From Sphingomonadaceae bacterium (GTDB lineage: Bacteria > Pseudomonadota > Alphaproteobacteria > Sphingomonadales > Sphingomonadaceae): a DNA stretch of 64,000 nucleotides. A program made the position numbers and the translations under genes. The notes beneath the pieces are model-generated. The model was not told the DNA's origin and made no database searches. It saw only the letters and a list, made by a program, of their open reading frames with translations. How positions within the stretch are numbered: position 1 is the first letter of the stretch; each line of letters starts with the position of its first letter. This document shows, one piece after another, positions 51,800 to 60,046 of this stretch. The DNA lies in assembly GCA_947451145.1 (NCBI GenBank), contig CANFXW010000001.1:124001-188000 (forward strand), in the 5' to 3' direction.

Positions 51800-52720
51800 T
51801 CAATGACTGGTGCTGAGGGGGACCGAAAATCGGGATTGGCGACGGAATTCGGCAGGGCGCCAGCCCGTTGCGCGCCGGAAGGCATAAGTGAAGCTGCTGG
51901 AACTGGAGAAGCCAAGCAGCGATGCTACTTCGCTGATGGAATGATCAGAACTGCTGAGAAGATTCCGCGCACGATCAACCATCGCATGCTCGATAAAGCT
52001 GGCAATTGTCATGTCAGTTTCAGTGCGGAAGGCACGTGTCAGGTGGCGGACGGACATTTTGCACAATTCGGCCAACTCATTCAGCTTGGGAGTGGGCTGC
52101 TCTGAAAAGACCCGCTCGCGAATAAGGCGCATCCGCCAGGTTGCCAGCCCGCCCCGATTTTCCAGCGGTTCTTCGTGATGAAGCTTCAGCGTTCGGACCA
52201 AGGAAACCGCCAGGTTGTTCAGCAGCAAATCCGCCATGAATTCCCGGGCAAAACCGGGATTGCACAATTCGTCATAGATTTTCAGCAGCACGCAATCGAC
52301 TTCGGGACGATTGAGCTTCAACCCTTCGACCAGCAAGGCTTCGTCCCAATTGGGTTCCCGACCGAGCAGATTGCTGATGACATTTGGCTGCAGCGAACAC
52401 TGCAGCGAACGCTCACGGCCGTCTCCACCCAGCGTATGAACTTTCCGCCCAGGTGGCACCAACATGACACGGCCAATGGAACGCGAAATCCGACGGTCAA
52501 CGTCCAGATACGTAACTTGCGGAACCTGGTGCCGGGGCGTGAGGCTCATTTGCAGGAAATAGAAGTTCGAAATCCACACGTCCGATGTGGGAAGGCTCCA
52601 ATCATACTGGACGATTTCGATGTCGCCCGAATTCAGACTGATGGCATGTTCGATGTCCGCATGTTCAAGCGCGCTGACACGCTCGCCGGTGGAAATGTCC
52701 AGGAGCATCGTAAAGTCCAT
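51800..52720 (-). CDS. AraC-family transcriptional regulator
   Basis: A 306-residue regulator. The C-terminal 100 residues (about 210-306) carry two helix-turn-helix motifs, visible as KLNELAELCKMSVRHLTRAF and SISEVASLLGFSSSSSFTYA, ending in the GWRPAEFRRQSR pattern. The N-terminal half (about 1-200) is an effector-binding domain of unknown ligand. It lies upstream of the TonB receptor on the same strand, so it may activate receptor transcription and sense the substrate or a metabolite. A GAGAGGGGG site precedes the ATG. Confidence 0.92.
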   Translation of the reverse strand: MDFTMLLDISTGERVSALEHADIEHAISLNSGDIEIVQYDWSLPTSDVWISNFYFLQMSLTPRHQVPQVTYLDVDRRISRSIGRVMLVPPGRKVHTLGGDGRERSLQCSLQPNVISNLLGREPNWDEALLVEGLKLNRPEVDCVLLKIYDELCNPGFAREFMADLLLNNLAVSLVRTLKLHHEEPLENRGGLATWRMRLIRERVFSEQPTPKLNELAELCKMSVRHLTRAFRTETDMTIASFIEHAMVDRARNLLSSSDHSISEVASLLGFSSSSSFTYAFRRATGWRPAEFRRQSRFSVPLSTSH

Positions 52721-52837
52721 TATGGCACCCCCTCTCTGACTAGCTGTTTTATCGTTTATGGAACAAGAATAAGCCCCGGCGGCCCCTGATGCAAGGCAGA
52801 CGCAGCCTTGCCGTTCGTTGCTGAAGATGGCCTGCCA

Positions 52838-52861
52838 CGTGCCTGACTCAGTCCAGGCACG
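52838..52861 (-). terminator. Hairpin after sulfotransferase gene
   Basis: An 8-bp stem (52838-52845 with 52854-52861, 8-base loop) lies four bases after the sulfotransferase stop on the minus strand. No T tract follows, so termination is only suggested. Confidence 0.4.
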
Positions 52862-52865
52862 GGTT

Positions 52866-54011
52866 TCAGGTTAGCCCGGCGAAACGATCATGATAAAAGC
52901 CAAATCGCTGGCGCAGCGATGCCTTGTCCAAACCGAAATCTGCGGCATTGTATTCATGAATCCCATGCTTATCGCGCGGAGTTTGATGGCGCCAATCCAG
53001 CATACGCGCTCGCACCTCATCAGATAGGTTCTCACCCAGAAATGCGTAAAGCCGTTCTATCACCGGAATGGGATCGGCCTGAAGTTCCTTGAAATGCATG
53101 TCCATGAAGCGATGCTCGTTATTGGCTTCACGGAATGCGATCATGCGCTGCATACCCAATTGGCAGTTGCTGGTGGTAAGTTCGCCCATCCAATGCCGAT
53201 CCGGCGCATCGGTATTCCTGTGCCCAAGCTCGTAATAGAGGTCGGCAACTGACGGGATGACATCCTCTACAGCGCGATGCGTCATGCAGTAACGGGCATC
53301 GGGAAAAACCTTGTCGAGCGCATCAATGCACTGCGAATAGCTGGGGTTCTTTAGGCGCCATTTCGTGGGCGGGCACCGCCACTGAAGCAGCTTCAGCACG
53401 CGTTTGACATAGCGGAAGGTCGGCTCAAGATCGGCTTTGAAGTTGAACCATTCGACATATGTCGGGATCTGCGCCATCGGCATGAACACTTGCGATGTGA
53501 AATCCATACCCATCAGGTACTGGTCCTCGATCGGGGACGTGGCCGTCATGGGCAGCATCTGTTTCATCCGCGGCATGGCGAGGTCACCAAGCGCCAGTTG
53601 CTGCTCCATCGCCGCGATGCGTGGGTCACTATGCTCAGTCGCCGTTTCGGGCGGTGGACAGGGGCTGGCGGATTCCCAGTTGCGCAGAACCCGTACCGCA
53701 GGGTCTGCCGCCAGAATATTGTGCAGCGCGGTCGAACCCGTTCGCGGCAGACCCAGGACCATCAGCGGTGCCTTGATTTCCTGCTCCTCAATCTCGGGAT
53801 GAAGCGTGTACCAATGCTCCACTTCGAGCCGGCGGATCAGCAGATTGCCGATCAGGCCCTCGAATACGGCTGTTCCGGTCGCATTGAGATGCGCTTCGCG
53901 GTTGGCCGAGTCGACGAGTATCTCCAGACCTTCCCGCCAGTGGTCATCGCCAAAGTCCGAGAGGCCGGTGCTGTTCGTGGCGCCGTCTATCAATCGTGCT
54001 AATTCGATCAT
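52866..54011 (-). CDS. Sulfotransferase family protein
   Basis: A 381-residue protein of the Sulfotransfer_3 group. The 5'-phosphosulfate-binding loop is VLGLPRTGSTALHN (about residues 86-99). A later segment RYCMTHRAVEDVIPSVADLYY holds residues in the position of the 3'-phosphate site, and the fold end is HGIHEYNAADFGL. Members of this bacterial group occur in many sphingomonad and actinobacterial catabolic clusters, where their acceptor is unknown; sulfation of a hydroxylated steroid-like compound is a possibility. It lies between the AraC and IclR genes, each with its own spacing. Confidence 0.85.
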   Translation of the reverse strand: MIELARLIDGATNSTGLSDFGDDHWREGLEILVDSANREAHLNATGTAVFEGLIGNLLIRRLEVEHWYTLHPEIEEQEIKAPLMVLGLPRTGSTALHNILAADPAVRVLRNWESASPCPPPETATEHSDPRIAAMEQQLALGDLAMPRMKQMLPMTATSPIEDQYLMGMDFTSQVFMPMAQIPTYVEWFNFKADLEPTFRYVKRVLKLLQWRCPPTKWRLKNPSYSQCIDALDKVFPDARYCMTHRAVEDVIPSVADLYYELGHRNTDAPDRHWMGELTTSNCQLGMQRMIAFREANNEHRFMDMHFKELQADPIPVIERLYAFLGENLSDEVRARMLDWRHQTPRDKHGIHEYNAADFGLDKASLRQRFGFYHDRFAGLT

Positions 54012-54197
54012 GTCGTCTGACTGCCCATCATCCCGGATTGTCTATTTTTTACTGCCGCGCCGTGTCATCGAGAAACCGGAATTGTCACGCCATGGCCGGA
54101 TGGCATGGATCCGCGCCCGAACTGGCGAATGGCCCCGCCGCACCTGCGCATGTGTCCGCGCCAACCGAATTTGGCCATAATTCGACAAGTCCGATCC

Positions 54198-55028
54198 CTA
54201 GCTGCCCCCGCCCAGGTAAGTTGCAACCGCTTCACGTATCACAGCAGCATAGTACCAGCGCCGTGATTGCAGGTTATCGCTGGAGCCCCGCAAGCTTAGC
54301 GTCAGATCCACATTGGGTGGCGACTGGGGTAGGGCGACAGCGATCGAACAGATGTCGGCATCCGGGCTCAGGCCACCGAACGCGTGGCCATTTTCCCGCA
54401 CTTCCTCAAGGCTGGCGAGGATGACCTGAGGCTTTTCGGCAAGAGAGCAAAGCTCGTCCGATGATGCGGCAATCAGTTTGCGCACAGTTGCAATCGGCCA
54501 GGTGGCCAGAATGGCGGCACCCGCTGCCGAAGCGAACAGCGAGTATTTCTCGCCCGGTGGATGACTGTGGCTCTTGCCCGGCGGCGCCAGGAAGTGAGTC
54601 AGTTGCATCAGCCGCCCAACCGGTGTCGATATGGCAACGCTGCAACCGGTTCTATCGACCAGATACTGAATCAACAGCTGCAAACTGCTCCCGCCGAAAT
54701 AACTTTGCTCAAGCGTGGCCGCGAAACCCAGCAACCTTGGTGAAGGCCAGTACAGCTTCTGGTTTGAATCGAAGATCAGGTAGGCACGCGATGCCAGGGA
54801 TTTCAGCAATTGGTCAGCACTTGAGTGGCTGATGGAAAGTGCGCGCGCAACTTCAGCAGCCCGTGCGGGTAGCCGCCGCATGGCAAAGAATTCGAGAAGA
54901 TCCAGTGCTCGCAAGGCGGATTTAGAGAGGTTGCGCTCGTTCAGCAGGTTTGTCTGGGGAAAGACGCCCTGCCCCGGGCCTTTCAGGCTATCCGCACCGG
55001 GATGACCACTGAAACCGGGTATTTCCAT
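54198..55028 (-). CDS. IclR-family transcriptional regulator
   Basis: A 276-residue IclR-type regulator if read from the ATG at 55028 (an earlier in-frame ATG would add 45 residues with no clear domain). The winged helix-turn-helix is at NLSKSALRALDLLEFFAMRR followed by ARAAEVARALSISHSSADQLLKSLASRAYL (about residues 30-85). The remainder fits the IclR effector domain, with the small-molecule pocket around SVAISTPVGRLMQLTHFLAP. IclR proteins usually repress or activate catabolic operons in response to a pathway metabolite. It is adjacent to a lipocalin-like gene and may control the luciferase-like gene at 56614. Confidence 0.8.
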   Translation of the reverse strand: MEIPGFSGHPGADSLKGPGQGVFPQTNLLNERNLSKSALRALDLLEFFAMRRLPARAAEVARALSISHSSADQLLKSLASRAYLIFDSNQKLYWPSPRLLGFAATLEQSYFGGSSLQLLIQYLVDRTGCSVAISTPVGRLMQLTHFLAPPGKSHSHPPGEKYSLFASAAGAAILATWPIATVRKLIAASSDELCSLAEKPQVILASLEEVRENGHAFGGLSPDADICSIAVALPQSPPNVDLTLSLRGSSDNLQSRRWYYAAVIREAVATYLGGGS

Positions 55029-55203
55029 GCGTAGTTCCGCCAAGCCTCCATGGCCGACAGTGCCGGCATCCGGGACGGTGGTCCGCGATAAGCGGCTAAG
55101 TGTCAATCCGGCAGACGGACTGTTCACCGCTGGCAACCTATCTTCAACGAACAGAAACGGCATCCGGCAAGGTTAATCGGGTGGCTGGCATTTCTGGCCA
55201 TGG

Positions 55204-56244
55204 TCATTCCGGCAAGCTCACGCGTTCGGGCAGGTTCGATCGCTCCATCATGCCGTATGCCGTCTCACCATCCCATTCATAATGAACGATGGACTGGAGA
55301 AGCGGCGGCAAGGGTGCCATTTCTCGCGTCGAAACCGTAGGCATGCCACCGAAAGATTCACCGCCGATACGGTGCTGCGTGCCATCGAACGTTTCCAGAA
55401 CCATACTGACATCTTCGCCCGAAAAGCGCATGGCAGTCAGCCATGGGGCCTGAACCACTCTGGCCGGGATAAGCTGACCTTCGCCGAGATAGATATAGCC
55501 CTCGTTGTAAGAAGGCTGACCATCGGGCCGGGGCGGATAAGCGATATAGCCAAAGGCTTTGCCGCTGGGGAACACGGCTGATTGCCAGCAATGCCCCCAG
55601 AAGCCCTCTATCTTGCGAACGCCAGCGCGGCGCACACGCAGCGCACCACCTGTAAAGGCCCGGTCCTGGCCATCGAAATTGATGCGGCCTTTCACCCGGC
55701 ACAATTGTTCATAACGATTGCCACCCATGAAATCGGCTTCAGTGCCTGCGGCCATTCGCGCGCCGGCGTCAGGTGACATCGTGCCCTGCTTCCATGGCGG
55801 CACGGCCGGTTGCGCTTCAATGTCGAATGACAGTCCGGCCAGTTTTGTCGTGGCAAAACCGGGCCTTGCCATTTCTTCAAAGGACCCCTCGTAAGCAGCT
55901 CCCAGAAACCGGACCCGATAGCTTTCGAACGGCTCCATGCAGTCAAAACCCAGCCCGCCACAGCCAAAGTGCGAGGCCTTGCCATCCGGCCCAATAACCT
56001 TGTGGGCCGGTCCGAACTCCCAGTTGCGCAGCAGACGTCCACTGGGCTCGATCAGATTGATCAGGGCCTGCTGGTTATCCCAATCGGGGGCATAGGCTTC
56101 AACTGCCAGCCTGGGCATACCGAACACACCGGCGTCATCCCACAGCCACCAGTTGATGCCTTCCTGCATTCCTGGCGTGGTTTGCTTCTCAATCAGGACG
56201 AATTCGAAATCCGGGTCCATCCCGCCGGCAAGATCTGTTTTCAT
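55204..56244 (-). CDS. Lipocalin-like (DUF7064-like) protein of unknown function, second copy
   Basis: A 346-residue protein if started at 56244, where AGGAG lies seven bases upstream; a GTG at 56292 and an ATG at 56283 are longer in-frame alternatives without such a site. It is strand-rich, with the aromatic NWWLWDDAGVFGMPRLAVEA at the start, GGLGFDCMEPFESYRVRFL in the middle, and GFWGHCWQSAVFPSGKAF later, and no signal peptide or membrane segment. The two-barrel layout follows the protein at 24735-25835 in pattern, but sequence identity looks low. The function is unknown; it diverges from the luciferase-like gene. Confidence 0.58.
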   Translation of the reverse strand: MKTDLAGGMDPDFEFVLIEKQTTPGMQEGINWWLWDDAGVFGMPRLAVEAYAPDWDNQQALINLIEPSGRLLRNWEFGPAHKVIGPDGKASHFGCGGLGFDCMEPFESYRVRFLGAAYEGSFEEMARPGFATTKLAGLSFDIEAQPAVPPWKQGTMSPDAGARMAAGTEADFMGGNRYEQLCRVKGRINFDGQDRAFTGGALRVRRAGVRKIEGFWGHCWQSAVFPSGKAFGYIAYPPRPDGQPSYNEGYIYLGEGQLIPARVVQAPWLTAMRFSGEDVSMVLETFDGTQHRIGGESFGGMPTVSTREMAPLPPLLQSIVHYEWDGETAYGMMERSNLPERVSLPE

Positions 56245-56613
56245 CATGGCTCTCCTTTGGGGCTCAACGATCTTCTGGCTCATGCTCGACACAAAGTTTG
56301 CAAGGATGCCTGCCAGCAGAGGACAAAAGTTTGCGCAGCGCCCTCAATCCGTCAGTTGCAGACTATCGAAATAGGGACATGGATCGCCCCCTCGTCAACT
56401 CCACTTGCAACCTCATCCGTCGAGTTCCGCCTAATAATTCCGTCACCACGGAAAATGCCCGCGCACTTCCAGATAGGTGGAATTGCAAGACCGAAATGGC
56501 AATTTTCAGCACCGCTGATTTTTGCCATGGCCACTGCATGCTTGCTTCCACGCCTGCCAGTGGCAGCGCTGAGCAAGTCGCCTTTGCCACCGAACTGACG
56601 GGACCGAATAGCC
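56245..56613. promoter_or_regulatory. Divergent promoter region (lipocalin-like / luciferase-like)
   Basis: This 369-base gap lies between two diverging genes and should hold both promoters. It contains no gene I can support and only a weak inverted repeat (AATTGC and GCAATT, 12 bases apart, at about 56482-56505). Confidence 0.4.
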
Positions 56614-57531
56614 ATGACCTTTACTCTCAGCGCTACATTGCCGTTCGACCTTATTCAGTATGGCGACGAATTCGTGTCGATGGCGGCGGTGCATGAATGC
56701 TCGGTCGGGGCTGAGGCGGCAGGCTTCTGGTCCGGAACGGTTACCGATCATCCCGTGCCCTCCTATCGCTGGCTCGATAACGGCGGGCACTATGCGCAGG
56801 ATCCCTTCGTGATGCTGTCAATGGTCGCCACTGTGACTCAGCGCTTGCGGGTGCAGACCAACATCATCGTTCTGCCCTATCGCAATCCTTTCATCACGGC
56901 ACGGGCCGTATCTTCGCTGGACGCGTTTTCCGCAGGGCGCGTCGTGCTTGGCCTGGGTGCAGGCTATCTGAAGCCCGAATACAAGGCGCTTGGCGTCGAT
57001 TTTGACAGTCGCAATGATCTGATGGACGAATACATGCAGGCCATGAAACTGGCATGGACCGGCGAGGATTTCTCGTTTGAAGGCACTGGCTATACGGCAG
57101 TTGGCAACCGGGTAAGGCCCACGCCAGTGCAGAAGCCACACCCGCCGCTTCTGGTCGGCGGCAACAGCAAGCGCGCCCTGCGCCGCACCGTCGAACTGGG
57201 CGATGCCTGGCATCCCTTCATCGTGCCCAAAATGGTCACCGACACCGCCAAGACAGCCAATATCTCAAGCGATCAGGACCTGCTCGACGCTATCGCCTAT
57301 ATGCAGGATCATTCCGCCAAGGTTGGCCGCGAAATACCGCCAAAGGTCATCTGCACATCCACCTTTACCATGACTGCTGATTGGAGTGCGCAGGAGGCCA
57401 TCGATCATTACGGCCACCTGCAATCGCTTGGCATCAGCGGCTCGGGCGCCACTGTGCAGACCGACAATCGCGCCGAATGGTGCGATCAGATCCGCAGGTT
57501 TGGCGAAGAGGTGATCAGCAAGCTAGACTGA
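56614..57531 (+). CDS. Luciferase-like monooxygenase (F420/FMN-type), second copy
   Basis: A 305-residue LLM-class oxidoreductase. Shared landmarks with the protein at 35159-36073 are NIIVLPYRNPFITARAVSSL, VVLGLGAGYLKPEYKALGVDF and PPLLVGGNSKRALRRTVELGDAW, so the two are paralogues with distinct C-terminal sequence. F420 or FMNH2 is the expected cofactor. It is the last gene of the catabolic region before the tRNA and core genes, on the plus strand and alone. A role in oxygenating or reducing a pathway carbonyl is inferred only from the family. Confidence 0.85.
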   Translation: MTFTLSATLPFDLIQYGDEFVSMAAVHECSVGAEAAGFWSGTVTDHPVPSYRWLDNGGHYAQDPFVMLSMVATVTQRLRVQTNIIVLPYRNPFITARAVSSLDAFSAGRVVLGLGAGYLKPEYKALGVDFDSRNDLMDEYMQAMKLAWTGEDFSFEGTGYTAVGNRVRPTPVQKPHPPLLVGGNSKRALRRTVELGDAWHPFIVPKMVTDTAKTANISSDQDLLDAIAYMQDHSAKVGREIPPKVICTSTFTMTADWSAQEAIDHYGHLQSLGISGSGATVQTDNRAEWCDQIRRFGEEVISKLD

Positions 57532-57659
57532 TGGCCAGACGGGCAGAGCAAACGATCACGGGGCAGCTTGCGACCGGGTGAGTCAGGGCGGCCAGCTGCC
57601 TACCTGAGGACATGCGCCGCTTTGCAGCCACAGACGAACTTGCAAAGCATTGAAATGAA

Positions 57660-57735
57660 TGGTGAGCCCAGCTGGGTTCGAACCAGCGACCTACTGATTA
57701 AAAGTCAGTTGCTCTACCGACTGAGCTATGGGCCC
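57660..57735 (-). tRNA. tRNA-Lys (anticodon UUU), CCA encoded
   Basis: The minus strand folds as a 76-base tRNA including the terminal CCA. The acceptor arm GGGCCCA pairs with TGGGCTC (one G-U), the D-arm segment AGCTCAGTCGGTAGAGC is canonical, the anticodon loop gives UUU (CTGACTTTTAATCAG), and the T-arm is GGTTCGAACCC. It starts 18 bases after the folK stop. Its 3' end faces the catabolic region, which makes it a candidate attachment site. Confidence 0.97.
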
Positions 57736-57753
57736 TCACCAAGGGAGGTCCCC

Positions 57754-58257
57754 CTAGGGGAGCAACAGGGGGCGGGTCAAGCGCTTGGTCAGGCGGAAAT
57801 TGAGTTGGCGGAGCGTAAGGCCGGAAATCGGGTCGCGCCAATCGGGTGCAATCGCGATGGCGGGCTGCAGAACGAAGCTGCGCAACCGGAATTGCGGGTG
57901 CGGCACGATCAGGCCCGGCGCGGCATAGGCACCGCCGCTCCACAGGACGATATCGAGATCGAGAACGCGTGCGCGCCACGCCTGCCCGGAGCGGCGGCGG
58001 CCGAATTTACGCTCGATGTGCTGCAGGCGTTCCAGTAGTTCCAGCGGCTCAAGCTTGCTTCGCACCACGGCCACGCCATTGGCATAGCGGCGGTTCGATG
58101 GCCCGAGTGGTTCGCTGGACAATACCGGTGATGCCACTTCCAGATGCAGGCCCTTGCGGTCGAGCTTGTTCAGCGCCTCGGCCAACACCTTGCGCGGCGC
58201 TCCATAGCGGTGGTGCCGCTGGTTGGAACCAAGTGCGATCAGGTAGTGATGCGCCAC
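57754..58257 (-). CDS. folK: 2-amino-4-hydroxy-6-hydroxymethyldihydropteridine pyrophosphokinase (HPPK)
   Basis: A 167-residue HPPK that phosphorylates the pterin in folate synthesis. It starts with LIALGSNQRHHRYG, the family's N-terminal motif, and has the signature WRARVLDLDIVLW and VPHPQFRLRSFVLQPAIAIAP. It probably begins at the GTG at 58257, just after the carbamoylputrescine amidase stop; earlier in-frame starts inside that gene would add unrelated sequence. It is the first core-type gene right of the tRNA-Lys. Confidence 0.93.
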   Translation of the reverse strand: MAHHYLIALGSNQRHHRYGAPRKVLAEALNKLDRKGLHLEVASPVLSSEPLGPSNRRYANGVAVVRSKLEPLELLERLQHIERKFGRRRSGQAWRARVLDLDIVLWSGGAYAAPGLIVPHPQFRLRSFVLQPAIAIAPDWRDPISGLTLRQLNFRLTKRLTRPLLLP

Positions 58258-58264
58258 GCCTGCC

Positions 58265-59116
58265 CTATTCGTCCCGCGCGATGCGGCCATAGAGCTGCGG
58301 GCGGCGATCACGGAAGAAGCCCATGCCGGCCCGGTGGGTCGCGGCCCTTGCCAGATCAAAGCTGACTACCAGCACGCCGGTTTCATCCGCGCCAAACTCT
58401 TCGATCAGATCGCCCCATTCGTCGGCAATGAACGAGTGGCCATAGAACCGCTGCCCGTCTTCGGTGCCGATGCGGTTGGCTGCGACCACCGGCATGCAGT
58501 TGGAAACCGCGTGCCCCTGCATCGCGCGGCGCCACATCCGGCTGGTATCGAGGTTGGCATCATAGGGCTCGGAGCCGATCGCGGTGGGATAAAGCAGCAC
58601 CTCCGCCCCCATCAGCGCCATCACGCGCGCGCATTCGGGGTACCACTGGTCCCAGCAGATGCCGACGCCGACCTTGTGGCCGAACAGGTCCCACACTTTG
58701 AAGCCATCGTTGCCGGGGCGGAAATAGTACTTTTCTTCATAGCCCGGGCCATCGGGGATATGGCTCTTGCGATAGGTGCCCTGGATCGCGCCGTCCGGGC
58801 CGATCATGGCGAGCGTGTTGTAGTAATGCTGCCCGTCGCGCTCGAAGAAGCTGGTCGGGATGGCCACCTTCAGCTTGGCCGCCAGCGCCTGCATGGCGAT
58901 GACCGAGGGATGCTGAGCCGTCGGGCGCGCGAGCGCGAACAGGGCCTCGTCCTCTACCTTGCAGAAATAGGGGCCGGAAAACAGCTCGGGCGGCAGGATA
59001 ACCTGTGCGCCCCGGCCAGCTGCCTCTTCGACCAGCGCCGAAACAGCAGCGATATTCTCCGCCTCAACGGTGGAGCCCAGGGGCAATTGCAGCGCGGCAA
59101 AAGAGAGCGTCATCAT
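58265..59116 (-). CDS. aguB: N-carbamoylputrescine amidase
   Basis: A nitrilase-superfamily amidase of 283 residues; a second ATG one codon later is equally possible. The Glu-Lys-Cys catalytic triad appears as PPELFSGPYFC (Glu), YRKSHIPDGPG (Lys) and GICWDQWYPE (Cys). The substrate loop GYEEKYYFRPGN is typical of AguB. The enzyme hydrolyses N-carbamoylputrescine to putrescine in the arginine-agmatine route. It lies eight bases upstream of folK and diverges from msrA. Confidence 0.93.
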   Translation of the reverse strand: MMTLSFAALQLPLGSTVEAENIAAVSALVEEAAGRGAQVILPPELFSGPYFCKVEDEALFALARPTAQHPSVIAMQALAAKLKVAIPTSFFERDGQHYYNTLAMIGPDGAIQGTYRKSHIPDGPGYEEKYYFRPGNDGFKVWDLFGHKVGVGICWDQWYPECARVMALMGAEVLLYPTAIGSEPYDANLDTSRMWRRAMQGHAVSNCMPVVAANRIGTEDGQRFYGHSFIADEWGDLIEEFGADETGVLVVSFDLARAATHRAGMGFFRDRRPQLYGRIARDE

Positions 59117-59216
59117 GGGGACCGGAATTAGGGGGGCAAGTTGCGGAAGTCCACCATTGCCGTTTGCATGTCCCAGTCCCATCTAGGCACGCGTACACGA
59201 CAAGGGAGTTACGATC

Positions 59217-59747
59217 TTGGCACAGGCAATCTTCGCAGGCGGCTGCTTCTGGTGCACCGAGGCGGTGTTCCGCGATGTAATCGGCGTGAGCGAGGTGGAG
59301 AGCGGCTATATCGGCGGCACCATGCCCAACCCTACCTATAAAGCCGTATGCAGCGGCAACACCGGCCATGCCGAGGCGATCCGGATCACCTTTGACGCGC
59401 AGCAGCTCAGCTATGGCGATCTGGCCGACATCTTCATGGTCACCCACGACCCGAGCCAGCTCAACCGGCAGGGCAACGACGTGGGCACGCAGTACCGCTC
59501 GGCGATTTTCCCGCTTGATGACGAGCAGCGCGAAGGTGCGGGCGCAGCGATTGAGCGGTGGAATGCTGACCATCCCGGGCAAGTGGCAGTCACGACAATT
59601 GAAGGCCCAGCGGAATGGTATCCGGCAGAGGACTATCATCAGGATTACTGGGCCGACGAAGGTCAGCGCAATCCCTATTGCCTCGCGGTGATCCCGCCCA
59701 AGCTGCAGAAGCTCAGGAAGAGTTTTGCGGATCGGGTAAAGGCCTAA
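59217..59747 (+). CDS. msrA: Peptide-methionine (S)-S-oxide reductase MsrA
   Basis: A 176-residue repair enzyme that reduces methionine S-sulfoxide. The catalytic [11 protein letters not shown] (Cys10) is followed by GYIGG, then the [12 protein letters not shown] and EDYHQDYW motifs. It reads from a TTG, supported by AAGGGAG eight bases upstream; no better start exists nearby. A small membrane protein gene follows five bases after the stop. Confidence 0.95.
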   Translation: MAQAIFAGGCFWCTEAVFRDVIGVSEVESGYIGGTMPNPTYKAVCSGNTGHAEAIRITFDAQQLSYGDLADIFMVTHDPSQLNRQGNDVGTQYRSAIFPLDDEQREGAGAAIERWNADHPGQVAVTTIEGPAEWYPAEDYHQDYWADEGQRNPYCLAVIPPKLQKLRKSFADRVKA

Positions 59748-59752
59748 GCGCG

Positions 59753-60046
59753 ATGGAAGAACGGGAAATCCGCGCCCGCAATGCCCGGCTGATGTTCGCT
59801 GTTATGGGTGCAGTGCTGCTGGGTGTAGCGGTCTGGATATCACTGACCGGCGTAGTGACCATCCATGGCAAGCGCCATGTCACCACCTACACCGGTGTTC
59901 AGGCGCAAGAGTGGGCCGCGCTGATCGCCTGCTTTGGCATTGCGCTTTTCGGCGGCTATCTTCGCAAGACCTGGCTTGTCGCCACCTGGATGACAATTTG
60001 GCTGTGCGCAGGCATCGCAGCAGTACTTGGGCCAGTTTTCCTTTAG
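59753..60046 (+). CDS. Small membrane protein of unknown function
   Basis: A 97-residue protein with three predicted transmembrane stretches: LMFAVMGAVLLGVAVWISL, WAALIACFGIALFGGYL, and WLVATWMTIWLCAGIAAVLG. No family motif is recognised. It starts five bases after msrA and may be co-transcribed with it. It ends by overlapping the convergent rsmB gene by four bases. The ATG at 59753 follows immediately on the msrA reading frame end, which supports the start. Confidence 0.75.
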   Translation: MEEREIRARNARLMFAVMGAVLLGVAVWISLTGVVTIHGKRHVTTYTGVQAQEWAALIACFGIALFGGYLRKTWLVATWMTIWLCAGIAAVLGPVFL

